Shown piece by piece: positions 1 to 13,077 of a stretch of DNA of 64,000 nt. The stretch is from Heterocephalus glaber. Its lineage: Eukaryota; Chordata; Mammalia; Rodentia; Bathyergidae. How positions within the stretch are numbered: position 1 is the stretch's first letter; each line of letters opens with the position of its first letter. Below the pieces are notes generated by a model. It worked only from the letters and a program-made list of their open reading frames with translations, did no database searches and was not told the DNA's origin. Made by a program: the position numbers and the translations under genes. The stretch spans positions 43,513,816-43,577,815 of the forward strand of contig NW_004624732.1 in assembly GCF_000247695.1 (NCBI RefSeq), in the 5' to 3' direction.

Positions 1-435
1 TACACCAATGTCTTCAAGAGTTCTACTTAACCTCTGTTCCAGCCGGTTCAGTGTTTCTGTTTTTATATTTAGATCTTTAATCCATTTTGATATTCCTTTA
101 GTGCATGGTGAGAGATACAGGTCTAGTTTTAGTCTTTGGGAAGTTGAAACCCAATTTCTCCATCACCATTCATTAAAGAGGCTATCTTTCCTCCAGCGAG
201 GGTGTTTGGCTCCTTTGTCAGAGATGAGGTGGCTGAGTGTGTCTGGCGTTGTTTCTGCATCTTCTAATCTGTTGCACTGGTCCTCAAGTCTGTTTCTTTG
301 CCAGTACCATGCTGCTTTTATCACAGTAGCTTTGTAGTATAGTTTCAAACTGGGGGTTGTAATACCCCCTGCCATGTCTCTGTTACCTAGAATTGTTTTT
401 GCTATTCTGGGTCTCTTCTTGTTCCAAGACTCATA
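1..435 (-). mobile_element. L1 LINE fragment, ORF2 C-terminal part, 5'-truncated
   Basis: Read on the minus strand, positions 375-163 encode a peptide containing [18 protein letters not shown] and ending KDSLFNEW. Both are hallmarks of the L1 ORF2 protein downstream of the reverse transcriptase domain. The homology fades near 430, which I take as the 5' truncation point. The 3' part of the element runs off the left edge. Stops and frame changes show it is dead. The similarity to intact L1 is good, so it is younger than the L1M fragments near the right end. Confidence 0.85.
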
Positions 436-3400
436 TTGATTAACAAAATGGCATTGGTCATCCTCAGTGCACTAGGGATGCCAGGGTCACTGGGTCTGAC
501 TCTGTTAGTCAGGTGGCTTGGCTTGCCTTTCACTGCATGGACTTCTCCACCCTGTCCCCAGTTTATGTACAATTATCTTGCACACTTGAGGCCTTTCTCC
601 AGGGTGTATGTAGACCAAGCCTGCCATTAGCTCAAATGCAAATGATGGCAAGTTAATTGCACTATTTTTGTAAACAAAAAGGACATTGATTTTCTTAATA
701 TCATTTTCTACTTCCAATATGAACATCTCAGTAGTCTTTAATCAAGTGATAATTTCTGAGTTTATTCCAGTCTCATGGGCCTCAAAACTAGCTTCAGGGC
801 AGAAAAGTGAGTGTCTTAGATAATATGCTAGAGGACACAGGCAGCCACAGTACCATACACTGCCATGGGCTCCTCTGGTTCCTTTATTCCCTCTCTTCCT
901 TCCTCCTCCTCTTCCCTAAAGAGTGGATTATTGGCTTGTGTAACCTTATGTTTCCCAATTTCCCTAGCAATATTTTATCAGGAGCTTGATACTCATTTTG
1001 CTAATTGCTAATTAACCAAGACCAATCCCTTAAGAATCCTTGATGATGTAAGTAAAAAAAAAATGCTCTCAATTCCTCTTCTTGTAGGAAGTGTGGGACA
1101 AATGCCTTCCTTCAATGTTGAACTGAAGGTTATACATAAGAAAGGTATATAACTCAGATGTCATGATGGCTCTTAAGTACTAAGGGAACAATTAAGATTC
1201 CCTATTAAAAGTCCATGGCCTACTGAACATTTCAGAACCTCTCTCTGGCATACAAAAGTGCTAGCAATAGCTGAATTAAAGGTTACATACCACCTAACCA
1301 CAAGCTTTCAACAAATTAATGCAGAAATAAAGAACTACCAGTTAGGATATAAAACCTAAATAAATAAAGCAGATATTTGTTTAGTTAAGTCTCTCTAGCA
1401 AGTGGGTCAATGACTATTATAAAAACATTACTATTTTCTGAGTTTTGGAAAATAAGTTTAAGCAGAAGGCTCCAAATATCCAATTCACGGTAAAACTGTT
1501 ATTGGTAACATACATGATGATCATCAGTTTAAAAACTAAAAAATTGAATTAAATTAAATTAACCTCATCTTTCATAAAAGAAACATTTTTGTATAGAGCA
1601 TAGCTGATCTAGGAATTATATCAGCTGAGCCACACGGAGTTTCATGATATTATTTAAGACCAGGATCTGGTTAAATTAGATTGCTCCAGAGTAGGGTTGA
1701 AGAAAGAGCGGGCAGAAGAATGTATGGTGAACATAGATTTCTTGAAGCATATAATTGCAAGTATTTTATATTTATCATCTGAATATGTGCCCTCAACAAA
1801 GCCACTGAATATGTGTGATTATTTTTTCTATTATTATTTGCACAGTGAATTAGTAACATGAATATATGTACTGTGTTCAAAATTATTTCATTATTTAAAT
1901 TCCAGAAGGTCTTGCTGAGATGGCATGGAACCAAGAGACAATGGTTTGGAAAAAGCCTAAAGTGTTTTATGAGATGAATATAAAAACAATCTTTGCTTTC
2001 CATTTGATGTAACAAATTGTGAAGCTCTTATAAGTAGCAATCAAAGAATACTTTTGAGTATTTTATATGAATATTGCCCATGTTCAACAATTTCACAAAA
2101 AAAACAGAAAAATGACTGAGTCTGATCAATACCCATAACCTTGTTATGACAAATGAAAAAGCAAATATCTGGATCTCCATTGTGCCAAAAATAAGGATCC
2201 AGACAACAGTGTGTATGTCTTCAAAAAAGAAAAGAGAAAAAAGTTACAGTATCTTCTTACCAAACCTAACACATTGAGCTCAAACAAATTAAGGGGTATA
2301 TAATCTACCTACTAGTTTAAAACACGGAAAGTTATTAGAAGCAGCCTGAAAATGAAAGCTGTCTTGTTTTCAAGAAGACTTCAGTGTAATTAAGTTTGCC
2401 ACCCATCAAAATGAGTCCAGGTTTTTGGGTTTTGTTTTTTTTTTAACCTTTGGAATGCATGCTAAAGGCTAGGAATATTTCTTCTGTAGCATGATAAGGA
2501 AATGAGCCTATGAGTCAGATAAATCAGCTTTAGCTTAATATAATGGCCAAACCTTCCTGAAATACTTCAACAACCGAGTTATGTGTTAAGTTAAATCAAG
2601 GTTACTCACAGAGGAAAATATAATAGCAAAGGCTTCTGTTGTTTTGTATTAATGACCTGCTATTTCAAGCAGCTCCTGGTGGGGTTGGAGTAAATAAAAG
2701 AAAGAGGGGAGGGAAAGAAGAGAACAGAAGAGAAAGAGAGAAAGGGAGAAAAAATGAACCATTAAATAACCATGGCCTCTAGCAAGCAAACACCATGAGC
2801 TTGCATGCCAGGAGAAGCAGGGACAAGATATGATAAACTCCAACTCAGAATCATATTGAATCAGGTTCAATTCAGGACATAAAATGAAATGAAAAGCCCA
2901 AACTAATTAGATTGTAATGAGCAGTTCATATGCCTTATGTCATTTTATCACGTGCAGTAGGTGCTGTATGCCTACAGTGAATGACTTCAAGCAAGTCATC
3001 AGCTTGAACTGTGTTCAAGAATGCTAATCAGAAGGAAAAGGGTCTTTTTATGACATGCTTGAAGAAAACAAGATTGATTGTAGCTTCTTGATCATAGCAG
3101 TGTCAGTGGAATGGCTTTATCTCTATTAAACTTCACTTGCATTTCTGGAAAGCATGGAGTGTCCTAATGAGACAGGCAGAAATAAAGGAGTTCATTAGTA
3201 CAGAATTGCCAAAGTTGAAATGTCATGTAACTAGCTGATATTCTGAAGACTATTCAGAGTGTAGGTCTGAAACACAAATGTGAGCAACAGGTACCACTTG
3301 AGTTTTCTTGGCCTCTGCTGTCCCCATTTTCATTACCACATTAGCATTCAGTAAATTTCCAATTCTGAAACCAAGAGCGATTCTAACTACACCATTAAAT

Positions 3401-5117
3401 ATCTCATAGCAAAACAAAATCTACAATTTTCATAAGGGCGCAAAGTGATTTTCATTGTATCACAGCCTTAAGGGAATAAAGTTAAACTAAATAAAGAAAA
3501 ATACAGACAAACAAAAGCAATGCTATTTTGTGTGCACAAGTCATTTACCTAGCCTTGGTCATTCTTCATTTCTGGAAACCTCACTGCCCAGATGCCAAAG
3601 GGATTTTTGGTGGAATTGGTTACAGGGAAGTACTTGAAGCATACTGGGTGGAGGAAAAAAAAGATGAGTCAGGCTATACTTTCAGCTCTTTATCTCCTCT
3701 GATCTGCACCCGTGGCAATGTCTCTGCCTTCTCTGTGATTCTGACTGCCACTGGAGAAACCTCTCCCCAAGTGGTCGCAGCTACAGCAGTAAAGTTCCTG
3801 CCAGGGTTCTAGTACCTCAAAGGTGGTTCTCATTTCTGAGCTATGAGAAAGATATCTCCCACTGTTTTCCTATAGATATGAAAACAGCTTCCTAATGTTT
3901 CTAATTTCTGAGTTCCCTCATCTGATTTACCCTTCTATCATCTATGTATGCAAGCCCCTGTACTACATTTCCTCTGTTTGAAAAACCTAGCATGGTTGCT
4001 GTTTCCCTGCCTGGATTGTGACTGACAGGACAATCGTGGTTAGAAACTGCCTTCTCAGGGGTCAGTCCCTTTGAGAGTCTGCTCGTGAGAAAGTGATGAA
4101 AGAAAGAAGGCAAAAGAAAAGAGTACCTGAAAGAAAAGCCTTTATAAGACACCCCCTATACAACAATTCTCTCACAAATGAGCTCTCTGTGGGACTGCTT
4201 TTTAAAATGATGACAATTAGGATTCCTTGAATGTTTGAACATTATAATCTTCTGCAGATATTCTACCTGTCCCTTAATTTGCTGCTAACTTTGTTTCTTA
4301 TATGCATATTCAATATCATGCCTTTGATATTTTTGATGCAACAGAAACTAAGTCTCATTAGCAGTTTCTTAGTAAAATAAAGTAATCACAGAATAAATTC
4401 TAAAAGAAAAATAAAAGGAGATTACATTTCATGAGCTGTAAGATACATTTTGGTTAGAAAAAGAAAAATACTATCCCTCTCACTTTTTTTTCCAGCCCAC
4501 CTCTTATTAGAAAACTGGAACCAGAGTAACCTTATTTGTGATTTAAAAAGAGAAGAACTCAGTAAATATTTAGCCTATCCTTAATTACCCTTTCTAATAC
4601 TGAATATGAACGTTTCCACATAGTTGAAATTTTCTCAGTAATTTGGCAAGTATAAATTATCCTTGCCCTCAAGACTTCCAGGTTCCACAAGCAGCACATC
4701 AACAATGTGTTAAAAAGCTACACTTTTGTTACTAACAGTTAATACTGGTTGTAAGCGTGAATATTCCAACGTGCTGTTACTGTAGTTATTTTACATTCAT
4801 ATTCCTAAATATGGATGCAAGAAGTCCTTTTTTGCTTGCTGGCACCAACATTTTCACAATCTCAAAGCCTATGTTTAAATTTATCTCAAAAAATTTTATT
4901 TAATACATCAGAAGCACCCAACAGAGGACCATAATGCCATATTACCCATGATTTCTAAGTAGTGGAGATATATGTACCTCAACTTTAATACGAAGGATTG
5001 GCCAATGAACCATAGCTTCCAGCCATGAATCATTGGACTTTGTCTTAATAACAAGGCTGATAAGCCCCACAATTAGTACTTTCCAGCTTAATTTCTGCTC
5101 ATTGCCTCATTTGCTCT
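436..5117. other. Repeat-poor AT-rich stretch without recognised genes
   Basis: I recognise no interspersed repeat, RNA gene or coding exon here. Open frames such as 1671-2015 (minus) and 3528-3812 (plus) have no protein-family look and are of chance length. A purine-rich tract lies at about 2695-2755, a short (AATTA)-like run at 1540-1562, and another purine-rich patch near 4095-4135. Confidence 0.5.
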
Positions 5118-5364
5118 CTTTTTTATAATTAAATTTATTTTAGTTTACACATAAGAACACAAAAATGTATATATTAAAGGGGCAACACATGGTATTTTGA
5201 TACATGTGTACATTGTGTAATGTTTACATCTGGTTAAATATATCTGTGTCCTCAAATCTCTATTGTTTCTTTGTGGTGAAAACATTCAAAATCCTTTCTT
5301 CTGGCTTTTTGAAATGTGCAGTACATAATTGTTAGCTATAATCATCACCCTACTGTACAATAAC
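5118..5364 (-). mobile_element. L1 3' UTR fragment (left half, split by an LTR)
   Basis: The reverse complement reads as the 3' UTR of an older mammalian L1: a stretch beginning TTGTACAGTAGGGTGATGAT, then the usual TAGCTAACAATTATGTACTG, then the region with TGTACACATGTATCAAAATACC. The T run near 5119 on the plus strand fits the A-rich 3' end. The homology breaks at the LTR and resumes at 5788. Confidence 0.7.
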
Positions 5365-5787
5365 TGTCTTAGTTACTTTTCTTGTTGCTGAGACAGAATA
5401 CCCAACACCCACAAGGAGGTGGGTTTGTAGGGGTTTCAATTCATAGTTGGCTGGCTCCAAGGCAGGGCAGCATGGCAGAGGGGCATCACAGAGGAGAAAC
5501 AGTTCATAGCATTGCAGGCAGAAGGCAACAAAATAGCAAGCAGCAAGCAGCAGCAGCAGCCTTCTTTCTGTCCCTGTATTTTCCATCCAGGCTACAAGCC
5601 TATTGATGGGTGCCACCTATCCAGGGTGGGGCCTCTCATTACCCACACCCAAAACAATGCTGAACTAATTTAGTCATTACACACCCTTAATGCCAGTATC
5701 ACACAATTTAGATCCAGTCACCTTCAAAAAGCCCCACCTATGAGCACATGAGGCATTTGGGGAACATCTACATGCATCTATATAACA
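5365..5787 (-). mobile_element. Solo LTR, rodent MaLR (ERVL) type, inserted into L1
   Basis: On the minus strand it begins TGTTATATAGATGCATG and ends near GTAACTAAGACA. Near the end it has the MaLR pattern: the GGAGCCAGCCAACTATGAA block, then the GGGTATTCTGTCTCAGCAAC block. It aligns through its length with the LTR at 26880-27244: both contain GATGCTGGGATTAAGGGTGTG or a close variant. Flanking L1 3' UTR sequence stops at 5364 and continues at 5788, so this is a clean insertion into an older L1. I did not find a convincing 5-bp target duplication. No internal retroviral region accompanies it. Confidence 0.7.
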
Positions 5788-5870
5788 CTATTACACCAGA
5801 ACTTCTTATATCTATCTAACTATAACTTTGACCTGTCAATCAGTCTCTCCTAATCATCACCTCTCTTTGT
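5788..5870 (-). mobile_element. L1 3' UTR fragment (right half of the split element)
   Basis: The plus strand ACACCAGAACTTCTTATATC, then ATCTAACTATAACTTTGACC, is the reverse complement of the L1 3' UTR segment that normally lies directly upstream of the piece ending at 5364. This supports one L1 copy cut in two by the LTR. The right limit is approximate. Confidence 0.6.
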
Positions 5871-6073
5871 ATTATATATGCCCAGATAACATTTTGAATT
5901 TATTTAAACTATGCCTTACAAAAGCAATGCGAGGTGATAGACCTGACCCATAGGATTTTTCCCTGCATTTAGAGGTAGCCAAGAAATATTAGAACCACAT
6001 TTAATATAAACTGCATCCTCAAAAAAGCTCAGGAATCTCACTAGTATTCCTGACACATTCCATCTGAAAAAGA

Positions 6074-6441
6074 GTGTTTTGGTTTGCTAAGTTTGTGATT
6101 ACAAAATACCATGGACTGAGACATTTAAACAACAAAACTTATTTGATCACAGTTCTAGAGGATCGAAGCCCAAGATCAAGGTGTCAGCAGGAAGACTCTC
6201 TACCTGGCTCACACATGGTCATCTTCTCCTCACGCTTGTGTGATCACATCTCAGCTTGTGTTGTCTGTTCTAACCTCTTTTTATCAGGATGCCAATTAGA
6301 ATGAATGAGAGCACATGCTAATGAACCAATTTTCACCTAATTGTCTCTTTAAAGACTTTATCTCAAGATACAGATTCTGGGGCTCTGAGCACTAGGGCTT
6401 CAACATATGAATGTTAGGGAGTCACAATTCAGCCCCTAACA
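6074..6441 (-). mobile_element. MaLR/MLT1-like LTR
   Basis: The minus strand starts TGTTAGGGGCTGAATTGTG and contains CATATGTTGAAGCCC. It ends with the complement of the plus-strand TTTGCTAAG...ACAAAATACCATGGACTGAG. These are the two ends of a widespread ancient mammalian MaLR LTR. Divergence is high. No internal region is attached. Confidence 0.65.
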
Positions 6442-9270
6442 GTGAGGCTGGAGGATGCGTCTTACTCGGGTCTTCTCCTTTCCTCCCCATTAAGTTTTCC
6501 TTCTTGAGACGTTTACACTCCCAATATCTTGTGAAAATCCTTCATTTTCAAGTTCACCCAAAACTCCTTAGAACACCATGTGAAAAGTTCATGTTATTTT
6601 ATGATTTGTATGACAGCTGAGTTCTATGCATTAACTTTCAAGTACATTTGCTTTGAAATGAGTGGCTATGAATTAAAGAGAACTAAATTTCATTTTTGAA
6701 ATGGCACACATCAGCAAATAACACATGATGGTGTTTTGCATCTTTCCATTCCTTTGGAAGCCACATCACAAATGGAGTCACACTAGCAGCCTACTATTAA
6801 AGTCAACTTTGCACCTTGCTGTCCTGAACCAAGTATCCTTGTTACTAGTTAAGCCTACCTGACATTTCCCTTATTGTTGTGCATTTACTGAATACCAGTG
6901 GGATGCTGCATCCAACGATGCTGCTGAAATTTGGTAAGTAGTGCTCAAGTGCAATTTTCAGCCCAGAGCTGCTAGAAATTACCTTTATGATTCAATAAAT
7001 GGGTTTTTTGACCATTGCCCAAACTGTGCCCCAGCATGACCTGGGTGAACTAATCTTGCTAGAGGTACTATTTTTGGATTCCATAAACCTAAGCTTCTGG
7101 CTATTTCTAGCCATTAAACATCCCATGGAACTTTTCATAACATTAAGGGTTTTTAATCCTCAGCTTCTGGCCAAATTCCAATTGGAATAATTATGGTTTT
7201 CTTACTGTACCTAAGTTTCATATAAAAGTATGAGGAATTCTTTTATTGTGTCATCTCCACAATTAAGCTGTAATCCACAGAGTATGCCATGTAGTTTTTA
7301 ACATGGTAGAGTGAAAGTTTATATAATTCTAAATGTTTCATCCCCAGTCAAATTCAATTCAACCATTACTTTTCTTCAGTGCCTGCAAAATAATTTGTGA
7401 CCTAAAGTGCAATTGATCAGTACTAAGTGTTATGTCATCTTAAATCACAGGGAGTAGAACCCAGGAGGTCATCCCTAAGATTCTCTTTTCTAACAGCAGG
7501 AAAATAGAGCCCCTTTGCCTGAATTTCATTACATATTGCTCACATGGTTGTTTGGGGATTTGGTTTCAACTCAGAAACACACAGAATGTTATAGGCAACT
7601 TGAATTCATTAGGTTCTTTTGATTATATGGGAAGTTGCAAAGAATAAAAGCCTGGTCTTCTAATACACCATACCCACATGAGTGAAGTTTCTAGTTTATA
7701 GTTATAGGGGAGAAAGAATATCAATTGTTCAAAGGTCTGGTCACCTAACATTCAAAAGATAAACAAAATGATCTCACTGAAGAGTTACTAAAACCTAAAC
7801 TGCCTTGAAATGGGCCAAAAGTAACAGCTGCTCTTGCCAGAGAAGGGATCTGGCACACATCTAGTCTCAAGGTCAAGGCTGGAATCGAGAACAAGAAACA
7901 CTGATGCCAGATGAGCGCAAGAGTAGAGGGCACAGCAATGGAGGCTGCCAATGGCTTCCAGTCTCAGCTTCACAGATGAAAAGGACTCAACTTGCCTCTG
8001 TAAAACAGCCATGGAGGTGCAGTGAAGCGGGGTAAGTGGGTTGTTGTTCTCATTACTATTCAAGTGCCCTGATGTTTTTTGAGCACTAAAGATCAGATTA
8101 CCAATCCTTTTCAGCCAGGGCATAGGAAATGCTCTTTGAAAAACACCTAGACTTATTCTCTGACTGGGATTTCTATTCAGCTGACTTTAGGAAGTTCAGA
8201 TGGCCGGCCAGCTATCCCCAGGGAAGCCTACATCCACATGATCCAACATAGACAGAGCAGCCAAATCAAAAAGAGACAAAATGTAACTAAGTCTTTTTGT
8301 AACCCCTTTAACCTTTACATCAAAATGCGGAATTTGTAAACCCAAATTACATTCCTTCATCACATCTGGAGCTTGGTTTTCTTTTTCTAGGAACAATGAC
8401 AATGGAGAATAGCTATCCTGCAACTTCAAAATTCAGTTTATTTACAGATTTACTTTTCTCCTACTTTATTTCATTTTATTAAAATCGAAATAACTTTTTA
8501 ATGTGATGAAACAGACTCTTAATGAAACAAATCTTCAGATATTAGACAGACTTCCTTCTGGTCAATACAACGATTAATAGCATGTTTCACCAAATTCAGA
8601 AGTGAGAGAGATTCGGTCTGAACTAAGGTAGCTTAGGAAAATAGAGATACAAAGCTTTAAAGGAATAGTACATACTTGGTATTTTATTATACATTTGAGT
8701 CCAAGAATTTTCACCCTTTCCCAAGAAAATATAAAAAACCTGAAAACTATGAAAATGTATTTGGTGAAAGTCTAAGAGTTGTATTTTCATTTAAGCTGTT
8801 TCCACTTTTTTCCTTCTTCAAATTTTGAAGCACTGTCTTTAAAACTGTTACATACCCAGAAGGGTTGGCAGAATTGGGACTGAAATAAAATAGGATATGA
8901 TTTGTAAAATCATCTTCATATATTTGAATAAGGTATGCTTCCCCCCTCTCAAACTTACTCTGTAAAATGGCTCTTATAGCAGTTGTTAACACCATAGTGT
9001 GACTATGAGGCAAAGTTGCTATCTCTCTGAGTAATATTTGCATTTTGGATCTCATTTCTCATTGTGGAATGAAATAATCTGTTCCAGATAAAAGAATTTT
9101 AAGTTTAAGCCCAGAAATTATTTTTGAGCTCTACTTGATCACCTTTTTTTGGTAGCTTAAAGGGAAGACTCACAGAAAGTAGTTTTTCTTGAGAGAATAC
9201 TCTCTTCCTGCCAATTTCACTGTACAAAACTACATTGTTTTGCATTATGTATGTTAATCAATGCACTTAG
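6442..9270. other. Repeat-poor stretch, nothing recognised
   Basis: No recognisable repeat or gene. Overlapping minus-strand open frames at 7745-8123 and 8747-9055 (102 codons) resemble no family I know and are compatible with chance. The stretch is AT-rich without simple repeats. Confidence 0.5.
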
Positions 9271-9274
9271 AGAC

Positions 9275-9420
9275 TGTAGGAAGCTGGAAGGACTTAGAGC
9301 TGGAAGGGCTTTAAAGTTTATCTAATCCAATAGCCTCATCCAGAGTTTTTAAAATAATAAATCTACAGCTGTCTTTAAACTAATGTTTGATACAAAAAGC
9401 TCACTGTTTCATTATGGTCT
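9275..9420 (-). mobile_element. Ancient CR1/L3-like or MIR-class 3' tail fragment
   Basis: The segment around GAGCTGGAAGGGCTTTAAAG and the following ATCTAATCCAATAGCC matches the conserved tail (GAGCTGGAAGGGAC...ATCTAGTCCAACCCC) found in mammalian L3/CR1-like LINEs and in some MIR-class SINEs. Too decayed to place in one family. Confidence 0.4.
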
Positions 9421-9465
9421 TTCCCATATGAATCTCCAAAGGCAGCATGATTAGTGCCTATCTGT

Positions 9466-9502
9466 TGTGTGTGTGTGTGTGTGTGTGTTTGTGTGTGTGT
9501 GC
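9466..9502. repeat. (TG)n microsatellite
   Basis: Alternating TG for about 37 bases with one TTTG interruption in the middle. Probably length-polymorphic. Confidence 0.95.
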
Positions 9503-10533
9503 ACATCTGTGTTTACATTTAGACATGGCCTTTTGCACAAGCCTAGAGATACATTTCTTGATGTGAGACTGTAGAGTCACCCACTATGAGTCATGTGTTA
9601 TAAGTTGTTCTCTTAAATATAGTGATGGATTTGCTTTAAGCAATGTATCATTTATAGTCAAATCTCCTTATTGGCAAGTAGTAAAGATGTGTATAAGACC
9701 AGGTTAGAAGCAGGGAGAAAACTTTGGCCCATGAAGAAAAAAGTTGGCAATATCACACGAGGAAAAGCTGCAAATCTGCATTTTATGAGCCCAGTGTTCC
9801 AACCAAGGAGCTATCCAGTCACAGATAGATACAAATAGACACACATCCATCTTAAGATAAAATTGCTTAACTGTCATTGTCCCACTTTTCAGCAGATGAA
9901 CACATCATCAAGTTTCTAAGCAATTATTCAAACCATTAGAATGTGCTAGATTTTCTCTTTTTACTAAACGTTGTGTTGAGTTGCTGACTGTTGATGTGAA
10001 TTAAATGACCCAAGGAGTGGTGGGTTACAATTTATTCTTATTAATAACAGACATCACATAGACCCTGGCATAATCTACAAGGCTTAACATTCCAAAGCTA
10101 GAGATCACAAGTTATCCATGACATGATGGAATTTGAATTCAAATGAATATATTTTATCTCAACTCATGTTGTCAGTGGAGTCATGATGTCACCTAAATGT
10201 AGTCGTCATAAAATGTGCCATATTCTCCCACTCAAATTGGTGTGTGCATTTTACTAGGCTCTTGCCTCCTATAATAAAGGTAAAGAGGGAATTCAAGTAT
10301 CTGTATATCTCTTTTTCTACGGTAGAAATAAATTTAGCATGTTTTCAATAAAAGACCACAATTGTATGACTCTATAACAAAAGAAATATTATTTAGGATT
10401 TAGAATAAAAGAAGGCAGAAAATAAAGTACAAACTATATATCAATGTCTGAATCTTAAAGAGTTTTAAATTTATCTAAGGTGTTTATAAAACATGCCTTT
10501 TGGGTAAGAATATTCAAGAAGTACAGTTAAGGT
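9503..10533. other. Repeat-poor stretch
   Basis: AT-rich DNA between the (TG)n and the first ID insertion. I see no gene, RNA or repeat that I can name. Confidence 0.5.
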
Positions 10534-10547
10534 GATCCTCAACTCTT

Positions 10548-10636
10548 TTTTTTTTTTTTTTTGTACCAGGGATTGAACTTGAGTCCTTGTGCTTGGGAGG
10601 CAGGCGGCGGAACCACTGAGCTAAATCCCTGGCCCT
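10548..10636 (-). mobile_element. ID SINE (young type), full length
   Basis: Seen as its complement: a T tract, GTACCAGGGATTGAAC (box B complement), then CCACTGAGCTAAATCCCTGG (box A complement). It is flanked by a 14-bp perfect target-site duplication GATCCTCAACTCTT at 10534-10547 and 10637-10650. This shows L1-type target-primed integration and precise element ends. Members carry the internal pol III promoter of a tRNA-Ala/BC1-like ancestor. Confidence 0.95.
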
Positions 10637-11097
10637 GATCCTCAACTCTTAATTACAAACACTGATATATAGACAGTGTTATTGTTTTCAATTATGACTA
10701 GCTAATGATTAATTCAGTCAGTCCTCAGTTAAACTGGAAGAAAGAAATGAGGTACACAGACATAAAAAAGATGAGCCAAGACAACTCAACAGCTCTTGAG
10801 AACTTTTGAATTCATTTCTATCAGAGCAGCTTCATTATTTATAATTATTTGATAGAATAGTAATCTCGAATCTAAAAAGATTTTTGGATGTAACATAACA
10901 CTTATTAACTAAGATAACTAAAATCTAAGCACTATGTAAAATACGTTGGTTAATTTGTTTTCTGTGTCCAAGTTTTGCTGAAATTGCCCAGTTTACAGTT
11001 CCCTGAGAGAGAAATAACAATAGGTCGTTCTGTCCGTATGATAGCCACTGATCCACCGATTAAGCCATCCAAACTCTTGGTCAGGAATGTTCTTTCT

Positions 11098-11186
11098 TGT
11101 TTGTTTGTTTTTTGGTAACAGAGATCGAACTCTGGACCTTGCCCTTGCAAGGCAGGTGGCAGAACCACTGAGCTAAATTCCCGGCC
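11098..11186 (-). mobile_element. ID SINE (young type), full length
   Basis: Reverse-complement ID with an interrupted A tail (seen as TTTGTTTGTTTTTTGG). A 16-bp perfect target-site duplication CAGGAATGTTCTTTCT lies at 11082-11097 and 11187-11202. The perfect duplication indicates a fairly recent insertion. Confidence 0.95.
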
Positions 11187-11202
11187 CAGGAATGTTCTTT
11201 CT

Positions 11203-12978
11203 GAGGGCCACAGAGATGATGGTCATCATAGCCCTGATGGACAATGTCAGGATCAATGGCCATGTCGAGTCATGCCCAGAAGGGCTAACCTGAGAAATCT
11301 TCTCAAGTCTACTTTGAATGGACATTTTCATGAAGAAAAATAGGAGAACATGCTCCATGACTTCCAGTGTGCAAGCTTAAAAATCTCCAAATCAAGAAGG
11401 ATAAAACTTTCAAAATTAACAATGTGACAGAAAGCCTTTATGTAGAGGAATCAATATAAATTTTGGAATTCAGGGATAAATTCAAACTAAAAATCTATAT
11501 CAAATTCACTTAATATTTCCTTTAAACAAATACATAAATGGATTCAACCTGCTGAATGCAGTGGCTGTACTCTGCCAATAGCAATAACACCCAGAAGAAT
11601 TGACATCTAATTTTATGAAAGTTTATGAGAGGGTTTTGTGAGAGCTTAAGTAGGTAAACACTATTTGGTAGTACACATCATCCTTAATTGTATTTTACAG
11701 GGAAACTAAAACTTGGCCAAGATACTAGTTAAGAGAATCTGAAGCACAAATACTAGTGGCCCCTCTGGCTAAATTGGACATAGTTGCACATTCATAGTTG
11801 GACATTGAAATGATGTGCATGTGATTTTGGCAAAGAAGCATCGGCACAAGGCATTTGTTAATGTGCCAAATTCTCCAAAACTTTGACGCATGGAAAATGT
11901 TTAAGGATAGAAATAGAAAACTATGCTATAAACTAAAAGCAGCCTTGCAAGTAATTACATGCCCACTTCTCTGGGTGATAAATTACACTTGCTCATGCTT
12001 TTTCAACTGCTTCTATGACTTATGAGAAGATTATAGGTAATCTTTTTCTTCCCATTGATATTAGTAATGTTGCATCAAGGCCATACATGTCAATTCTGAA
12101 TAGAACGATTTTAAATATGATCTAAAGCCAAAACATGTGATGAAAGAATGTAGCAGCTAAAATATTAGATTGCAAAACAGGGCTGGAAGGCGAGCAGTGG
12201 GGAGTGGGGACTAGAGAATCATTGAAGACTAAGTCATGCCACTGGGAGTGCAGCTGTGAGAAACAAAACTCAAACATGACCAGGGAGCTAGGTGTACTGC
12301 AGATGGGAAGGGGACTGGAAATGAAGGAAGGGGGTCAAAGTAGGAGGGGAAGGGAACTTAAAAGAAGAATTAGCATGTGTTCCAGAGCAGGGAGCTATAA
12401 ATATGTGTTACATCTAGATGCAGTTGCAGAAATAAATGAGAATTCCAAGTGGGAAATAGTAAAAAGAAAGGAGGAAGATATTAAGAAGAACCAGCCAAAG
12501 AGGTAAGAACGCCATCAGCAACATATAAAGAGAATGTCTATTGGGTTGACATTAGAGACCATGAAGAAGAAAGGATGAGGACAGTTTTTGAGCAAGCAAG
12601 AAATGATGCTAGAGACTCTAAAAATAAAACAGGTCATGAGAGAAGTAGGTATGGCCCAATTAACCACACAGCTTCTGAAAGAAGCTAGAAGCTAGAATTT
12701 GGCCTCTCCCTTGCGTGAAGAAAACAGATCCATTTGCTGGAGCTGGAAGGAAGTGCAGCAATAGAACACTGAGATGGGTCAGAGGGGCAGGTAGTGCTCT
12801 TCAGAACTCTGTAATGCCAGAAAACCCAAAGAACCAAGAACCAGGGAGGTAGAGAGGTCCCTAAAGGCAAAGATATTGGGAGCACATGCCAGAACTGTCC
12901 ATCTACCAAGGGTTGAGATAATCCCAGTCACGAGGCTATGGAACTCTACAGACTGATAGTGGCAAGACAGAGCCCAAA
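11203..12978. other. Unassigned stretch, partly purine-rich
   Basis: No gene recognised. About 12180-12680 is G- and A-rich with a 100-codon plus-strand frame (12204-12506) of biased composition (many K, E, R), which I read as a by-product of base composition. The texture of 12.2-12.7 kb suggests an old degraded repeat that I could not name. Confidence 0.4.
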
Positions 12979-13064
12979 GGGCCAGGGGCTTAGCTCAGTG
13001 GTGCTGCCGCCTGCCTCACAAGCACAAGGTCCCGAGTTCGATGCCCAGTACCAAAAACAAAAAA
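12979..13064 (+). mobile_element. ID SINE (young type), full length
   Basis: GGGCCAGGGGCTTAGCTCAG, then CTGCCTCACAAGCACAAGG, GAGTTCGATGCCC and an A-rich tail. Flanked by an imperfect duplication, GACAGAGCCCAAA at 12966-12978 and GATAGAGTCCAAA at 13065-13077 (two mismatches). The diverged duplication suggests this copy is older than those at 10.5 and 11.1 kb. Confidence 0.92.
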
Positions 13065-13077
13065 GATAGAGTCCAAA

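Noticed and set aside
163..375. 70-codon minus-strand frame as a cellular gene
   Set aside because: It is L1 ORF2 sequence in a truncated element.
11081..11358. Minus-strand frames around the ID at 11.1 kb as a processed pseudogene
   Set aside because: The text on both sides of the SINE reads openly in more than one frame, but I could match it to no protein and see no A tail or duplication.
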